A stretch of DNA of 23,524 nt from Cellvibrionales bacterium UBA4495 (GTDB lineage: Bacteria > Pseudomonadota > Gammaproteobacteria > Pseudomonadales > Porticoccaceae): NCBI GenBank assembly GCA_002388905.1, contig DGNJ01000024.1:14201-37724 (forward strand). The letters run 5' to 3'. The notes beneath the pieces are model-generated. The model was not told the origin of the DNA, did not search any database, and saw only the letters and a program-made list of their open reading frames with translations. The position numbers were made by a program, and so were the translations under genes. Of the stretch, positions 7,763 to 15,781 are shown piece after piece (positions within the stretch are counted from its first letter, which is position 1; each line of letters opens with the position of its first letter).

Positions 7763-8551
7763 ATGAGAGCGATTGTTACGGGTTCCGCCGCCGGTATCGG
7801 CCGGGCCACAGCGTTAAAGCTTCATCACGACGCCAGGCAGCGTGGCGATAAGACCCAACTGATGCTGGTCGATCTCCAGGCCGACAAACTCGAAAGCGTG
7901 GCTAAGGAGTTGCGCGACGAGGGTGCCGAAGTGGAAACTTTCGGAGGCGACCTTACCGACGTTTCTGTGCCCGGCCGGGTGGTGGAGGCAACTGTCAAGG
8001 CGTTCGGCGGCATCGATGCCCTGATCAGCAACGCCGGCGTTATCAAGAACGGCAGCCTGATGGATATCGAGGTGGAGGATTACGAACTGGCCTTTAACAT
8101 CAATACCCGGGCTACCTGGCTGCTGGTCAAGGCGGCCCGCCCACACCTGGCGGAAGCCAAAGGCGCCATCGTTGCCACCGGTTCCATTTCCGGGTTTCAT
8201 CCCACGCCGCCCCTGGGTGCCTACAGCGCCAGCAAGGCCGCCCTGATCATGATGGTCCGGCAGTTGGCCGTGGAGCTGGGGCCCGAGGGTATCCGGTGTA
8301 ACGCCGTCTCTCCCGGTTCCACCCACACGGCCATGACCGATGCGCGCTACTCGCAGCCGGAGCTGGCGGCCGAAGCGGCCAAGAAAAACCCCCTGCACAT
8401 GATCGGCCAGCCCGAACACCAGGCCGCGGCTATCGCGTTTCTGGCGGGCCCGGAAGCGGCCTATATCACCGGCGAGAATATCCTTGTGGACGGGGGCATG
8501 CAGAACATGCTGATGCCCGCTTCGGCCATGGGCGACCCCTGGAAACGTTGA
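7763..8551 (+). CDS. SDR family oxidoreductase
   Basis: This 262-residue short-chain dehydrogenase has TGSAAGIGRA (residues about 6-15) for the dinucleotide, an acidic residue after the second strand (LVDLQ) suggesting NAD(H) over NADP(H), NAG at the end of strand 4, and catalytic Ser141, Tyr154 and Lys158 (YSASK). The C-terminus has ITGENILVDGGM. A weak GAGGG lies upstream of ATG. It follows the RhlG-like gene by 86 bases and is the last gene of the core metabolic cluster; base composition changes after it. Substrate unknown; hydroxy-acyl or steroid-type alcohols are possible in this context. Confidence 0.92.
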   Translation: MRAIVTGSAAGIGRATALKLHHDARQRGDKTQLMLVDLQADKLESVAKELRDEGAEVETFGGDLTDVSVPGRVVEATVKAFGGIDALISNAGVIKNGSLMDIEVEDYELAFNINTRATWLLVKAARPHLAEAKGAIVATGSISGFHPTPPLGAYSASKAALIMMVRQLAVELGPEGIRCNAVSPGSTHTAMTDARYSQPELAAEAAKKNPLHMIGQPEHQAAAIAFLAGPEAAYITGENILVDGGMQNMLMPASAMGDPWKR

Positions 8552-8875
8552 GGCTCGGTTCCGTTTCCAGGCTGCTACCGCCTACGTGCGGGTGTGGCAC
8601 CGTGAATTTGCGTCATCGCCTATTGCTAATAGGAGAAGCGGTGGTTTCTGCAGCGGGACTAGCCCTGATCGTGCCTGTGCTCAACCGAGCGGACTTCACG
8701 CCCCGGCAAAAACCTTGTCCCGGGACACGGGCTTGGATCTGAGTGGTGTCCAAATCCACATGGCCGAGGGGATCCAGGACCATCGGTTTTCACGCTGCCC
8801 TCCAAGATTGCCGGTGAGCGCGGCATTGATAATCAGGGAACGGATCGGAGGTTCACTCTGAGCGAGGCCCTGAAG
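8552..8875. other. Gene-poor stretch of unclear origin
   Basis: About 320 bases with no convincing gene on either strand. A GTG-initiated frame at 8602-8742 would give about 46 residues with a hydrophobic core (LLLIGEAVVSAAGLALIVPV), but it has no clear ribosome site and no recognised family. On the minus strand, 8851-8807 reads LIINAALTGN, which resembles the start of beta-keto acid cleavage (BKACE) enzymes, but the frame soon loses the family pattern. The stretch is probably a mosaic of remnants at the left edge of the accessory patch. Confidence 0.4.
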
Positions 8876-9298
8876 ATGCGTTCTTTCATGAGCGTGATCG
8901 TCGTTTTCTCCGCTGGCTCTCTTCTTCACTTCACCTGGGAATGGTCCGCTCGAAGCACCCTCGTCGCTGTCTTCGTCGCCACGAGCGAAAGTGCGTGGGA
9001 GCACCTAAAGCTCGCATTCTGGCCCGCTCTCGCGCTCACTCCGATTCAACGCAAAATCTACGGCCCGGCCCCTGGTTGGCTTCCAGCAACCGCCATCCGC
9101 TGCATGCTCCCTTCCTTCGCGATCTTGGCGCTGTTCTATGGGTATACCGCGCTGTTAGGGAATCACCATTTGACGGCGGATCTCACAATCTTTGCGATCG
9201 CGATTTTCACCGGAGAGTTCCTCGGTCACGCTGTGCTAGCTCGCGGGTTCGGTTCAAAGTTTCGGATGGCGCCTTTAGCCTTCTTATACTTGCCATGA
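8876..9298 (+). CDS. DUF6512-like membrane protein, probably frameshifted at its C-terminus
   Basis: A 140-residue, mostly hydrophobic protein with about four membrane segments. LLHFTWEWS followed by SESAWEHLKLAFWP is the conserved core I associate with DUF6512, a family of unknown function. The frame stops after KFRMAPLAFLYLP. The neighbouring frame, shifted by -1, continues as SLLILAMILFSTLPFRPASYF, which fits the last membrane helix and tail of the family. A single-base deletion near 9280-9290 therefore probably truncated the gene. GAGG at 8864-8867 may be the ribosome site, eight bases from ATG. Codon use is unlike the flanking SDR genes, consistent with acquisition. Whether the short product is functional cannot be told. 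Confidence 0.65.
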   Translation: MRSFMSVIVVFSAGSLLHFTWEWSARSTLVAVFVATSESAWEHLKLAFWPALALTPIQRKIYGPAPGWLPATAIRCMLPSFAILALFYGYTALLGNHHLTADLTIFAIAIFTGEFLGHAVLARGFGSKFRMAPLAFLYLP

Positions 9299-9449
9299 TT
9301 CTGTTTTCAACACTGCCTTTCAGGCCAGCGAGCTACTTTCTTTTTCATGAGTCATATTTTTCTCGACCGGGGCAGGCTTATATACCGCTATGTGGACAAA
9401 CCAGGCTGCATTGTGTATGGCGTGGTCAATTAAGGTGAGGCGGCCGTGA

Positions 9450-9926
9450 ATGGTCGAGCGAATACTTCAAAGTAGTCGATTTCTGGTTTATGTTGCTGTG
9501 TTTGCGACGGCAATATTGTCCCTTATGATTTATTTATCCTGCGCCAATATTGTTTTTCACATGGTTCAGGAGGTTGTTGTTAACCTGCCGTCTTCCGCAG
9601 ACCAAGGGAAGACGCTGGCTGTTAAGCTTTTAAAGCTCCTGGATCTGCTTCTTATCGGAATTACCTTGCAAGTTATCGCTGTCAGCTTGTATCGGCTTTT
9701 TATAACACCAATTAAGGTTAAGGAGAGCCACGTACTCAATGCGCTACATATTGAAGATTTCCACGATTTGAAAATCACCTTGATTCAAGTTGCTGTGGTT
9801 ATTCTGGTCATATTGTTCCTTGAGCATGCCGTTGAGTTGGGAGGCACACTGGAAACATTGTACCTGGGTATAGCCATAGGGATTGTTATGGCAGCTTCCA
9901 CGTTCGCATGGCGCTGGATGAAATGA
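9450..9926 (+). CDS. YqhA/UPF0114 family inner-membrane protein
   Basis: This 158-residue protein has four predicted membrane helices (about 10-32, 55-80, 108-128, 135-155). It opens with VERILQSSRFLVYVAV, and LLKLLDLLLIGITLQVIAVSLYRLFI is characteristic of the YqhA (UPF0114) family, whose function is not established. AAGGTGAGG at 9432-9440 is a good ribosome site. Codons are A/T-rich in third positions compared with the window's core genes, suggesting horizontal acquisition. A DUF1622 gene lies 380 bases downstream on the same strand, with a transposase fragment between. I recall these two families occurring near each other elsewhere, but that is unverified. Confidence 0.85.
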   Translation: MVERILQSSRFLVYVAVFATAILSLMIYLSCANIVFHMVQEVVVNLPSSADQGKTLAVKLLKLLDLLLIGITLQVIAVSLYRLFITPIKVKESHVLNALHIEDFHDLKITLIQVAVVILVILFLEHAVELGGTLETLYLGIAIGIVMAASTFAWRWMK

Positions 9927-10001
9927 CTGGAGATGACCGGCTTAGTAGGCACCTCGCCATTGACGACGGCCATGGCCGCGGGAATCTTTGCCGCACCGGC
10001 G

Positions 10002-10139
10002 TGCGAGTTGCTGGACAGACGAACCCTTCGAAGCCACAGCGAAGCTCGCGAGGCGGTCTTCGGGCTCATCGAGGGTTGGTACAATCCGCATCGTCGAGAG
10101 TCGGGAAATGACCAGTTGTCACCTGTTGGTCGCGAGAGA
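10002..10139 (+). pseudogene. C-terminal remnant of an IS3-family transposase
   Basis: The frame reads CELLDRRTLRSHSEAREAVF, then GLIEGWYNPHRRES and QLSPVGRER. This matches the end of the IS3-type DDE integrase domain (E-LL-R, EAR-AVF, IEGWYN-RR-HS, LSP-YE), including the tail of the catalytic region. The usual HS has become ES, and the residues after SPV are altered. No upstream catalytic Asp residues, orfA, inverted repeats or target duplication were seen, so it is a dead fragment. It marks past mobile-element activity between the YqhA-like and DUF1622 genes. The rest of 9927-10306 holds no gene I can support. Confidence 0.72.
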
Positions 10140-10306
10140 AAATATTTTCAGGCCCAAGGCCTGAAAGTGTCGGCCGGAGCGGGTTGGCGCCAAGTAGATC
10201 GCTATCATGTGTATCCCAGGCGCGACTAATCTTTTAACAAGGCGCAGAAGAGCCCGGCTGACGGTCTCCGCTGTGCTTTTCCTTCGCAGGCATATGGGGA
10301 GTTAAC

Positions 10307-10657
10307 ATGAGTGAATTTATAGCACCTGTGGCAGCCTGGTGCGCCGCAATTATTGAAGCCATTGGAATCGGCGCTATTACATTGTTTGCGCTATATGCAT
10401 TGTTTAACGCTGCAGCCAGGATGATAAAAAAGGATGATAACGAATCAATCTTCCAGGAATTGCGTCAATTGCTTGGTCGTGGGATTTTGGTTGGTCTTGA
10501 ATTTCTCATTGCGTCTGACATCATTTATACAGTGGCAGTAGAGTTGACCTTTCAGTCAATCGGGGTTTTGGCCATCGTGGTGCTGATACGCACGTTTCTT
10601 AGTTTGACGCTAGAAGTAGAGATGTCCGGAAAATGGCCCTGGCAGAATAACCAGTAG
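10307..10657 (+). CDS. DUF1622 family membrane protein
   Basis: A 116-residue protein of unknown function with about three membrane helices (about 10-36, 57-80, 82-102). LLGRGILVGLEFLIASDIIYTVAVE, here quoted in parts as LGRGILVGLEFL and ASDIIYTVAVE, and VLIRTFLSLTLEVEMSGKWPW are diagnostic of DUF1622. GGGGAG about six bases before ATG is a strong ribosome site. Base composition is low-GC for this window, like the YqhA-like gene. It is last in the accessory patch, facing the fadL gene tail to tail across about 255 bases. Confidence 0.85.
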   Translation: MSEFIAPVAAWCAAIIEAIGIGAITLFALYALFNAAARMIKKDDNESIFQELRQLLGRGILVGLEFLIASDIIYTVAVELTFQSIGVLAIVVLIRTFLSLTLEVEMSGKWPWQNNQ

Positions 10658-10912
10658 TATATAAATTGGCGTATGGGGGTCTGCAAACAGTGAAAAAAAC
10701 GCCTGCTGACAGCTAATACATCACCTTGATTCTGGTCTGACAATAGCTGCAACGCGGACTGACTTCTCCGCTGGCGCTTCTCCATGACAGGGTCGATTTG
10801 CCGATGGGGCAGGTCCGATCTAAGAGGTCAGGTCCGGGGTGGCGGCTGGTATTCACCTACAAATCATCGGAATCGAAAACCAGTCCTTTCGGTGTGGGGC
10901 TTCATGCCGCTA
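10658..10912. other. Intergenic region between DUF1622 and FadL genes
   Basis: Between two convergent genes. It contains a low-GC left half and a mixed right half. No confident gene, terminator or repeat was seen; an A-rich tract at 10692-10699 is not attached to a clear stem. Short open frames here have no ribosome site or recognisable family and are treated as noise. Confidence 0.4.
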
Positions 10913-12238
10913 TCAAAACCGCCAGTTCACCTGCGCCCCAAGAATATCGACTGAATTATCAAACGAGCCGGACAAGCGGCGGCCGGACGTTTCGTCCACG
11001 TCGGTGATCGAAGCCTCGTCGAAAAAAAGGTGGGCGTAGCTCATATCAATCGACAGGTTATCCGACAAGGCCCAGTTGACGCCAATGCTCAACCAGGCTC
11101 GGTCCTCGTCCGGAATGCGGGGGGTGGCATGTTCAGCGTCGGTCTGGGGCGCCTCGTCGAAAGCGATGCCGGCACGCCAGGTCCACGGGCTTTCGGTGGC
11201 GAGCGTGATCCCCAGCGCGTAGCGCATGGTGTCGTCGTACTGGAGATCGAGTGTGTCCACAATGACGCCCGTGGTTATGTTAACCACCTCTATATTGTGG
11301 ATGCTACTCCACCGTGTCCGGGCGATATCGGCGTGCACGGTCCAGGCATCGTTCAACTGCTGGCTGAGGCTGAGTGTTATGGTGTCCGGCAGCTCCACCT
11401 CGGCCTTGATGTTTCCTTCCCGCGGGCCGAGTGCGCCGGCGCAGAGGGTGCCGGTGGTGGGTGCCGGTGGTGCGCCCGTGGGGAAGCCGGCGCCGGGTGT
11501 ACAGGCGGCGTTGACGACGAATTCGGCATTGCCGCTCAATGTGAAATCACCCCCCTGGCGCCATAATATTCCCAGTCTGGTGCCCTCCGCGGGTTTGAAA
11601 AAGACACTGGCATCGAGAACAATATCGTCATCGTCCCCTTCGATCTTTACGCTGCTGTCGGTGGCCGGGTCGGGGGCGACGCCTAGCGTGGAGTCCACCT
11701 GTTTCTCCAGTGTCACGTCTGTGCGTTGGTAGTTGAGGCCCAGTCCCAGCGACAGCTTGTCAGTTAGTGCCCAGGCACCGGTGATGTTGAAATTGGTGAC
11801 TAGCAGGTCGCTGCGGGTTGCCGCGTAACGGCCCACCCATTCATCTTCGTAGTTGCTTTCGAGGCCGAAGGGCGCGGTCACGCCGAAGCCCAGCGCAAAC
11901 AATTCGGTCAACGGCATTACCGCATAGAGGTTGGATAGCAGACCGTATTCCCTGGTCCCGTCCTCGAAGCCGGGCCAGGTTGACCCTTCGTTACTGAAAT
12001 CGGCATCGGTGACTGTGACGTCCAGACCGGCGGTCATCGCGGGCCGGTCCAGGTCGGCCATGGCCGCCGGGTTGAAAAATACTATTGTCGCGTCGACCGG
12101 GTCCGAGGCGGTGCCGGCGAATGCCTTGCCCAGTTGTGCCGGGCTTTGTTCCATCAGCTGGAACGAAGCCGCCAGGGTGAAAACGGGCGCCGTGACAATG
12201 GCGGTTGCCAGTGCCAGTCGGGAACACTTTTTATACAT
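10913..12238 (-). CDS. FadL/OmpP1-type long-chain fatty acid porin
   Basis: This 441-residue outer-membrane protein has a 23-residue signal peptide (cleavage near TLA/ASF). The mature N-terminus ASFQLMEQSPAQLGKAFAG and the following FFNPAAMADL are the plug or hatch signature of FadL proteins. Later it shows alternating beta strands and ends in NWRF, the C-terminal aromatic that BAM recognises. FadL moves hydrophobic substrates (long-chain fatty acids, some hydrocarbons) from the outside into the periplasmic leaflet by a lateral opening. It shares no operon with the acyl-CoA dehydrogenase but lies in the same neighbourhood. Two Cys residues in an extra loop (AACTPG, TLCAG, about residues 245-270) could form a disulfide. 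The ribosome site is weak (CAGGAT before ATG). Confidence 0.92.
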   Translation of the reverse strand: MYKKCSRLALATAIVTAPVFTLAASFQLMEQSPAQLGKAFAGTASDPVDATIVFFNPAAMADLDRPAMTAGLDVTVTDADFSNEGSTWPGFEDGTREYGLLSNLYAVMPLTELFALGFGVTAPFGLESNYEDEWVGRYAATRSDLLVTNFNITGAWALTDKLSLGLGLNYQRTDVTLEKQVDSTLGVAPDPATDSSVKIEGDDDDIVLDASVFFKPAEGTRLGILWRQGGDFTLSGNAEFVVNAACTPGAGFPTGAPPAPTTGTLCAGALGPREGNIKAEVELPDTITLSLSQQLNDAWTVHADIARTRWSSIHNIEVVNITTGVIVDTLDLQYDDTMRYALGITLATESPWTWRAGIAFDEAPQTDAEHATPRIPDEDRAWLSIGVNWALSDNLSIDMSYAHLFFDEASITDVDETSGRRLSGSFDNSVDILGAQVNWRF

Positions 12239-12644
12239 CTGATCCTGCCTTCCATGTCAGTGACGTAGCATTCCGAGCCTAACAGAAACTTTCTGATTCT
12301 GCCCTTCGGGCCAGTCGGCGGGTATCCCGCGATTCCTGCTGCTGTGATCGTACCCGAGGGAATCTGTTACACCGAGGTGCATCGTATCGAAGGCAGGGGG
12401 ACTCGCCATGAAGTCCGTCGCCGGGGAGGCGGGCAAACCCCTGAGTCTCGAACTGGGTGGCTGTTGCCGGCCCGGAAGGGCAGCCCAAACCGTCAGAGGT
12501 CATGTATTTCCAAAAAACCTCAGGTTCTTTCCGAGAGAGGCCCTTGTTAGCACGCCATGGTGGGCGCGGACAGGTCTGAGGTTGGTACTTCACCGGAGCG
12601 ACGCGCTATAATCCCGCGCCTTTGGGCAAGCGTTGTTTATCTCT
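12239..12644. other. Intergenic region between divergent fadL and prfC genes
   Basis: About 400 bases that must carry both fadL and prfC promoters. It contains several short inverted repeats: GGACT/AGTCC (12399-12416), GGGG/CCCC (12423-12441) and GGCTG/CAGCC (12459-12485). No riboswitch class matched when I compared the core motifs I know, and no open frame here looks coding. The prfC promoter is listed separately. Confidence 0.55.
12582..12612 (+). promoter_or_regulatory. Probable sigma-70 promoter of prfC
   Basis: TATAAT at 12607-12612 is an exact -10 box. TTGGTA at 12582-12587 is a fair -35 (four of six), though the spacing is 19 bases, longer than the ideal 17. Initiation near 12619 would leave a leader of about 25 bases before the prfC ATG. 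The -10 is convincing; the -35 is less certain. Confidence 0.6.
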
Positions 12645-14225
12645 ATGGGTACCTTTCAGCAGGATCTCGCCAGGCGGCGGACCTTCGCCATCATTTCCCA
12701 CCCGGACGCGGGTAAGACCACCATCACCGAGAAACTGCTGCTGTTCGGCCAGCTGATCCAGGTGGCGGGTACGGTCAAGGGCAAGAAAAGCGACCGTCAC
12801 GCCACCTCCGACTGGATGTCCATGGAAAAGGAGCGCGGCATTTCCGTCACCTCGTCGGTGATGCAGTTCCCCTACAAGGAGCGGGTGGTCAACCTGCTGG
12901 ACACCCCGGGCCACGAGGATTTCTCCGAGGACACCTACCGGACCCTGACGGCGGTGGACTCGGTGCTGATGGTCATCGACTGCGCCAAGGGGGTGGAAGA
13001 CAGGACCATCAAGCTGATGGATGTCTGCCGACTCCGGGACACGCCCATTTTCACTTTCATCAACAAAATGGACCGGGACGTTCGCGAGCCCATCGAGGTG
13101 CTCGACGAAGTGGAGGAGGTGCTCAAGATTGCCGCCGCTCCCATGAACTGGCCACTGGGTATGGGCAAGCAGTTCAAGGGGGTCTACAACCTCTACACCG
13201 ATACCATCCACGTCTACCAGACCGGCATGGGCCACACGATCCCGGAAGATAAGCGCATCCGGGGACTGGACAGCGACGAGGCGAAGGCGCTGCTGGGTTA
13301 CGATTACGACGCCATCCGCGACGAAATCGAACTGGTGCGCGGCGCGACCCCTGAATTCGACCAGGCAGCCTACCTGCGAGGCGAATTGACGCCAGTGTTC
13401 TTCGGCTCGGCCCTGGGCAATTTCGGCGTCCGGGAAATGCTCGACGATTTTGTCGAAAGGGCGCCACCGCCCCTCTACCGTGACGCGGACACGCGCCGGG
13501 TCGAAGCCGGCGAGGAAACTTTCAGCGGCTTCGTTTTCAAGATCCAGGCCAATATGGATCCCCGCCACCGGGATCGTATCGCCTTCCTGCGGCTGTGCTC
13601 CGGCAGTTACCGGCAGGGCATGAAAATCCGTCACGTGCGCCTGGGCAAGGATGTACGCATCGCCGATGCGGTGACCTTCAGGGCCGGGGAGCGCAGCAAT
13701 GTGGAGGAAGCCATTGCCGGGGATATCATCGGCCTTCACAACCACGGCACCATCCAGATCGGCGATACCTTCACCGAGGGGGAGGAACTGAAGTTTACCG
13801 GCATTCCCCACTTCGCCCCGGAACTGTTCCGCCGCATCCGGCTGCGCGACCCCCTCAAGACCAAGCAACTGCATAAGGGCCTGCAACAGTTGTCGGAGGA
13901 GGGCTCGACCCAGGTATTTTTCCCCATCAACAGCAACGATGTGGTAGTGGGCGCCGTGGGCCAGTTGCAGTTCGACGTGGTGGCCTACCGCCTCAAGGAC
14001 GAATACGGTGTCGACGCCCAGTACGAATCCGTCAATGTGCACACCGCCCGGTGGGTCTATTCCGATTCCGCCAGGGCCCTGGAGAAACTGAAGGACAAGG
14101 TACCGGAAAACCTGGCCATCGACGGCGGCGGTTATCTCACCTATCTGGCGCCCACCCGGGTCAATCTGAGCCTCACCGAGGAGCGCCATCCGGATGTGTC
14201 CTTCGAGGCCACCCGGGAACACTGA
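12645..14225 (+). CDS. prfC: Peptide chain release factor 3 (RF3)
   Basis: This 526-residue GTPase (E. coli RF3 has 529) releases RF1/RF2 from the ribosome after peptide release. The G domain shows all motifs: G1 SHPDAGKTT (18-26), G2 [11 protein letters not shown]3 DTPGHEDF, G4 NKMD and G5 SALG. The C-terminal two beta domains and alpha-beta domain follow ([20 protein letters not shown]). ATG 12645 ([14 protein letters not shown]) was chosen because it aligns with the RF3 N-terminus. A TTG at 12633 would add four residues, and neither has a strong ribosome site. The acyltransferase gene follows after 25 bases, so the two are probably co-transcribed. Confidence 0.98.
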   Translation: MGTFQQDLARRRTFAIISHPDAGKTTITEKLLLFGQLIQVAGTVKGKKSDRHATSDWMSMEKERGISVTSSVMQFPYKERVVNLLDTPGHEDFSEDTYRTLTAVDSVLMVIDCAKGVEDRTIKLMDVCRLRDTPIFTFINKMDRDVREPIEVLDEVEEVLKIAAAPMNWPLGMGKQFKGVYNLYTDTIHVYQTGMGHTIPEDKRIRGLDSDEAKALLGYDYDAIRDEIELVRGATPEFDQAAYLRGELTPVFFGSALGNFGVREMLDDFVERAPPPLYRDADTRRVEAGEETFSGFVFKIQANMDPRHRDRIAFLRLCSGSYRQGMKIRHVRLGKDVRIADAVTFRAGERSNVEEAIAGDIIGLHNHGTIQIGDTFTEGEELKFTGIPHFAPELFRRIRLRDPLKTKQLHKGLQQLSEEGSTQVFFPINSNDVVVGAVGQLQFDVVAYRLKDEYGVDAQYESVNVHTARWVYSDSARALEKLKDKVPENLAIDGGGYLTYLAPTRVNLSLTEERHPDVSFEATREH

Positions 14226-14250
14226 TCCCTGGCGCCCCGGTTGCCCGACG

Positions 14251-14838
14251 ATGACGACATTGCCGAATATTCCCGAAAGACACCGGGCCCACCGCCCGGC
14301 GCCGGTTCAGTGGCTGGGGCGCAGAATCCTGGACGCCGGCGGCTGGAACGTTGCCGGCCGCGTTCCCGATGACCCGAAACTGATCATTGCCGGCGGGCCT
14401 CACACATCGAACTGGGATTTCGTCTTCGCCATGGCCGCCATACTGGCTTTGGATATCCGCGTGCACTGGCTCGCCAAGCACAGCATTTTCAAACCCGTGG
14501 TCCGGCCGTTGCTGGTTGGACTCGGGGGCATCCCGGTAAACCGGAGCCAACCCGGGGGAGTTGCAGAGGATATTGCGCGCCGGATCCGCGAAGCGGACGA
14601 AATGATCATTGCCATCACGCCGGAAGGTACCCGCAGCCGGGTGGCGAGGTGGAAAACCGGTTTCCTGCGCATTGCCCGCGCCACCCCCTGCGCGGTGGTG
14701 CCGGTGACCCTCGACTTTGACCGCAAGGAAATCCGGCTGTGGCCGCCGGAGACAGCCAGCGAGGACCCGGAAGAGGACATCGAGCGGGTGCGGGCCATTT
14801 TTGCCCGGGCAATGCCCAAACGACCCGAAAACTTTTAA
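14251..14838 (+). CDS. PlsC-like acyltransferase (LPLAT family)
   Basis: This 195-residue protein has His51-x4-Asp56 (HTSNWD), the catalytic motif of glycerophospholipid acyltransferases, and the phosphate-binding EGTRS at 125-129. It should transfer an acyl group to a lysophospholipid or related acceptor at the inner membrane. It is shorter than PlsC (about 245) and lacks a clear N-terminal membrane helix, so the acceptor may not be lysophosphatidate. ATG 14251 was taken over 14194, because the latter overlaps prfC and adds a Pro-rich tail. It follows prfC by 25 bases. Its TAA shares TTAA (14835-14838) with the stop of the opposing alpha/beta hydrolase gene. Confidence 0.9.
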   Translation: MTTLPNIPERHRAHRPAPVQWLGRRILDAGGWNVAGRVPDDPKLIIAGGPHTSNWDFVFAMAAILALDIRVHWLAKHSIFKPVVRPLLVGLGGIPVNRSQPGGVAEDIARRIREADEMIIAITPEGTRSRVARWKTGFLRIARATPCAVVPVTLDFDRKEIRLWPPETASEDPEEDIERVRAIFARAMPKRPENF

Positions 14839-15713
14839 TAATTTCCCGGCTGGATCAGGGTCAGGGCGTCCAGAAAGCGCCGGATGGCGGCCAGGGCCTC
14901 CGGTTCGTCGAGCATGGGGGCGTGACCCCGGTTGGGGATTTCCGCCGTCTGCAGGTCCGAACGCCGGGCCGCCATATCCGCCAGGCACTTACGGGAGAGA
15001 ATATCCGAGTGCTCGCCCCGGATGACCAGCATCGGTACATCGGGCAGGCTGTCGAAAAGGGGCCACAGGTCCATGGCCGAGGCGGGCCCCGGGTCGTCGC
15101 CGGCCGGGGCGATGCGGGGGTCGTAGTTGCGGACCGGTTTGCCGTCGCTGTCCTCGTGGTAATACTTGCGCGCCAGCCGCTGCCAGTCCTCGTCCGTATA
15201 GTCCGGGAGGGCGATTTCGTTGATCCGCCGGGTCTGCTCCGCCGCCTCGGACCAGTTTCCGGGCGGCGTCTCCCGGCCCACGTACTGCTGGATGCGGTTC
15301 AGCCCCCTGGCTTCCACTTCGGCGCCGACATCATTGAGTATGAGTCCCCGGATTGCCGCCGGCCGTTCGGCCAGCATTTGCATGGCGATTATGCCGCCCA
15401 TGGAGGTGCCGATGGGCACTACCCGCTCTACGCGTTTTTCCCGCAATAGCTGGAACATATCCTCGACATAGGTGGCAATCTGGTACCGGGCCGGTTCCGG
15501 GTCGTACTCCGAATAGCCGCGGCCGCGCTGGTCCGGCACGAGGATGTGGTAGTGGCCGGCCAGGACATCGCAGAACGCTTCGAAGTCGGCGGAATTTCGG
15601 GTCAGGCCGTGCATGCACAACAGGGTGAAAGGCGACTCGGCCCGGCGGTATTCCCGCGCGAACAGTCGTAAATGGTCGCTGCTGTTATACCAGACAGGAT
15701 GGAAATCGGTCAT
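14835..15713 (-). CDS. Alpha/beta hydrolase
   Basis: A 292-residue cytoplasmic hydrolase with the complete catalytic triad: Ser104 in the nucleophile elbow GTSMGG, Asp237 in GEHSD and His264 in NRGHAPM. CMHGLTRNSADFE is the oxyanion-hole region with the typical HG motif, and DQRGRGYS follows strand 4. The cap region (about 140-205) includes a charged helix. It resembles haloperoxidase/epoxide-hydrolase-type esterases; the substrate is not assignable. No signal peptide. The 3' end overlaps the acyltransferase stop by four bases on the opposite strand. GGAG about 10 bases before ATG is an acceptable ribosome site. Confidence 0.92.
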   Translation of the reverse strand: MTDFHPVWYNSSDHLRLFAREYRRAESPFTLLCMHGLTRNSADFEAFCDVLAGHYHILVPDQRGRGYSEYDPEPARYQIATYVEDMFQLLREKRVERVVPIGTSMGGIIAMQMLAERPAAIRGLILNDVGAEVEARGLNRIQQYVGRETPPGNWSEAAEQTRRINEIALPDYTDEDWQRLARKYYHEDSDGKPVRNYDPRIAPAGDDPGPASAMDLWPLFDSLPDVPMLVIRGEHSDILSRKCLADMAARRSDLQTAEIPNRGHAPMLDEPEALAAIRRFLDALTLIQPGNY

Positions 15714-15781
15714 GGCAGGCCGGCTCCGGGAATACTTTACAAAAGTATAGCCGGCCTCGGGCGTTGACCGGAAACGATTGT

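Noticed and set aside
8807..8851. Minus-strand peptide LIINAALTGN resembling the N-terminus of a BKACE-type enzyme
   Set aside because: The match covers only about ten residues and the frame does not continue into the family pattern; at most a remnant.
9347..9433. Small 28-codon frame beginning MSHIFLDRGR upstream of the YqhA-like gene
   Set aside because: No ribosome site and no recognisable family; it lies where the frameshifted DUF6512 tail would be.
10230..10306. Integron attC-like sequence beginning AACAAGGCGCAG before the DUF1622 gene
   Set aside because: The inner arms pair only over AAGAGC/GCTTTT and the outer core sites do not form the inverted pair expected of attC, so a cassette origin is not supported.
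12399..12485. Possible c-di-GMP or other riboswitch (GGGCAAACC) upstream of prfC
   Set aside because: Only one short motif matches; the partner motifs and stem order of the c-di-GMP class are absent.
12633..12644. TTG start for prfC four codons upstream
   Set aside because: The ATG at 12645 fits the RF3 N-terminus; the extra residues do not, and the TTG has no better ribosome site.
12606..14222. Long open frame of over 500 codons on the minus strand opposite prfC
   Set aside because: It is antisense to a certain prfC, has no ribosome site or recognisable motif, and shows the Gly/Asp/His-rich composition typical of antisense frames in high-GC genes.
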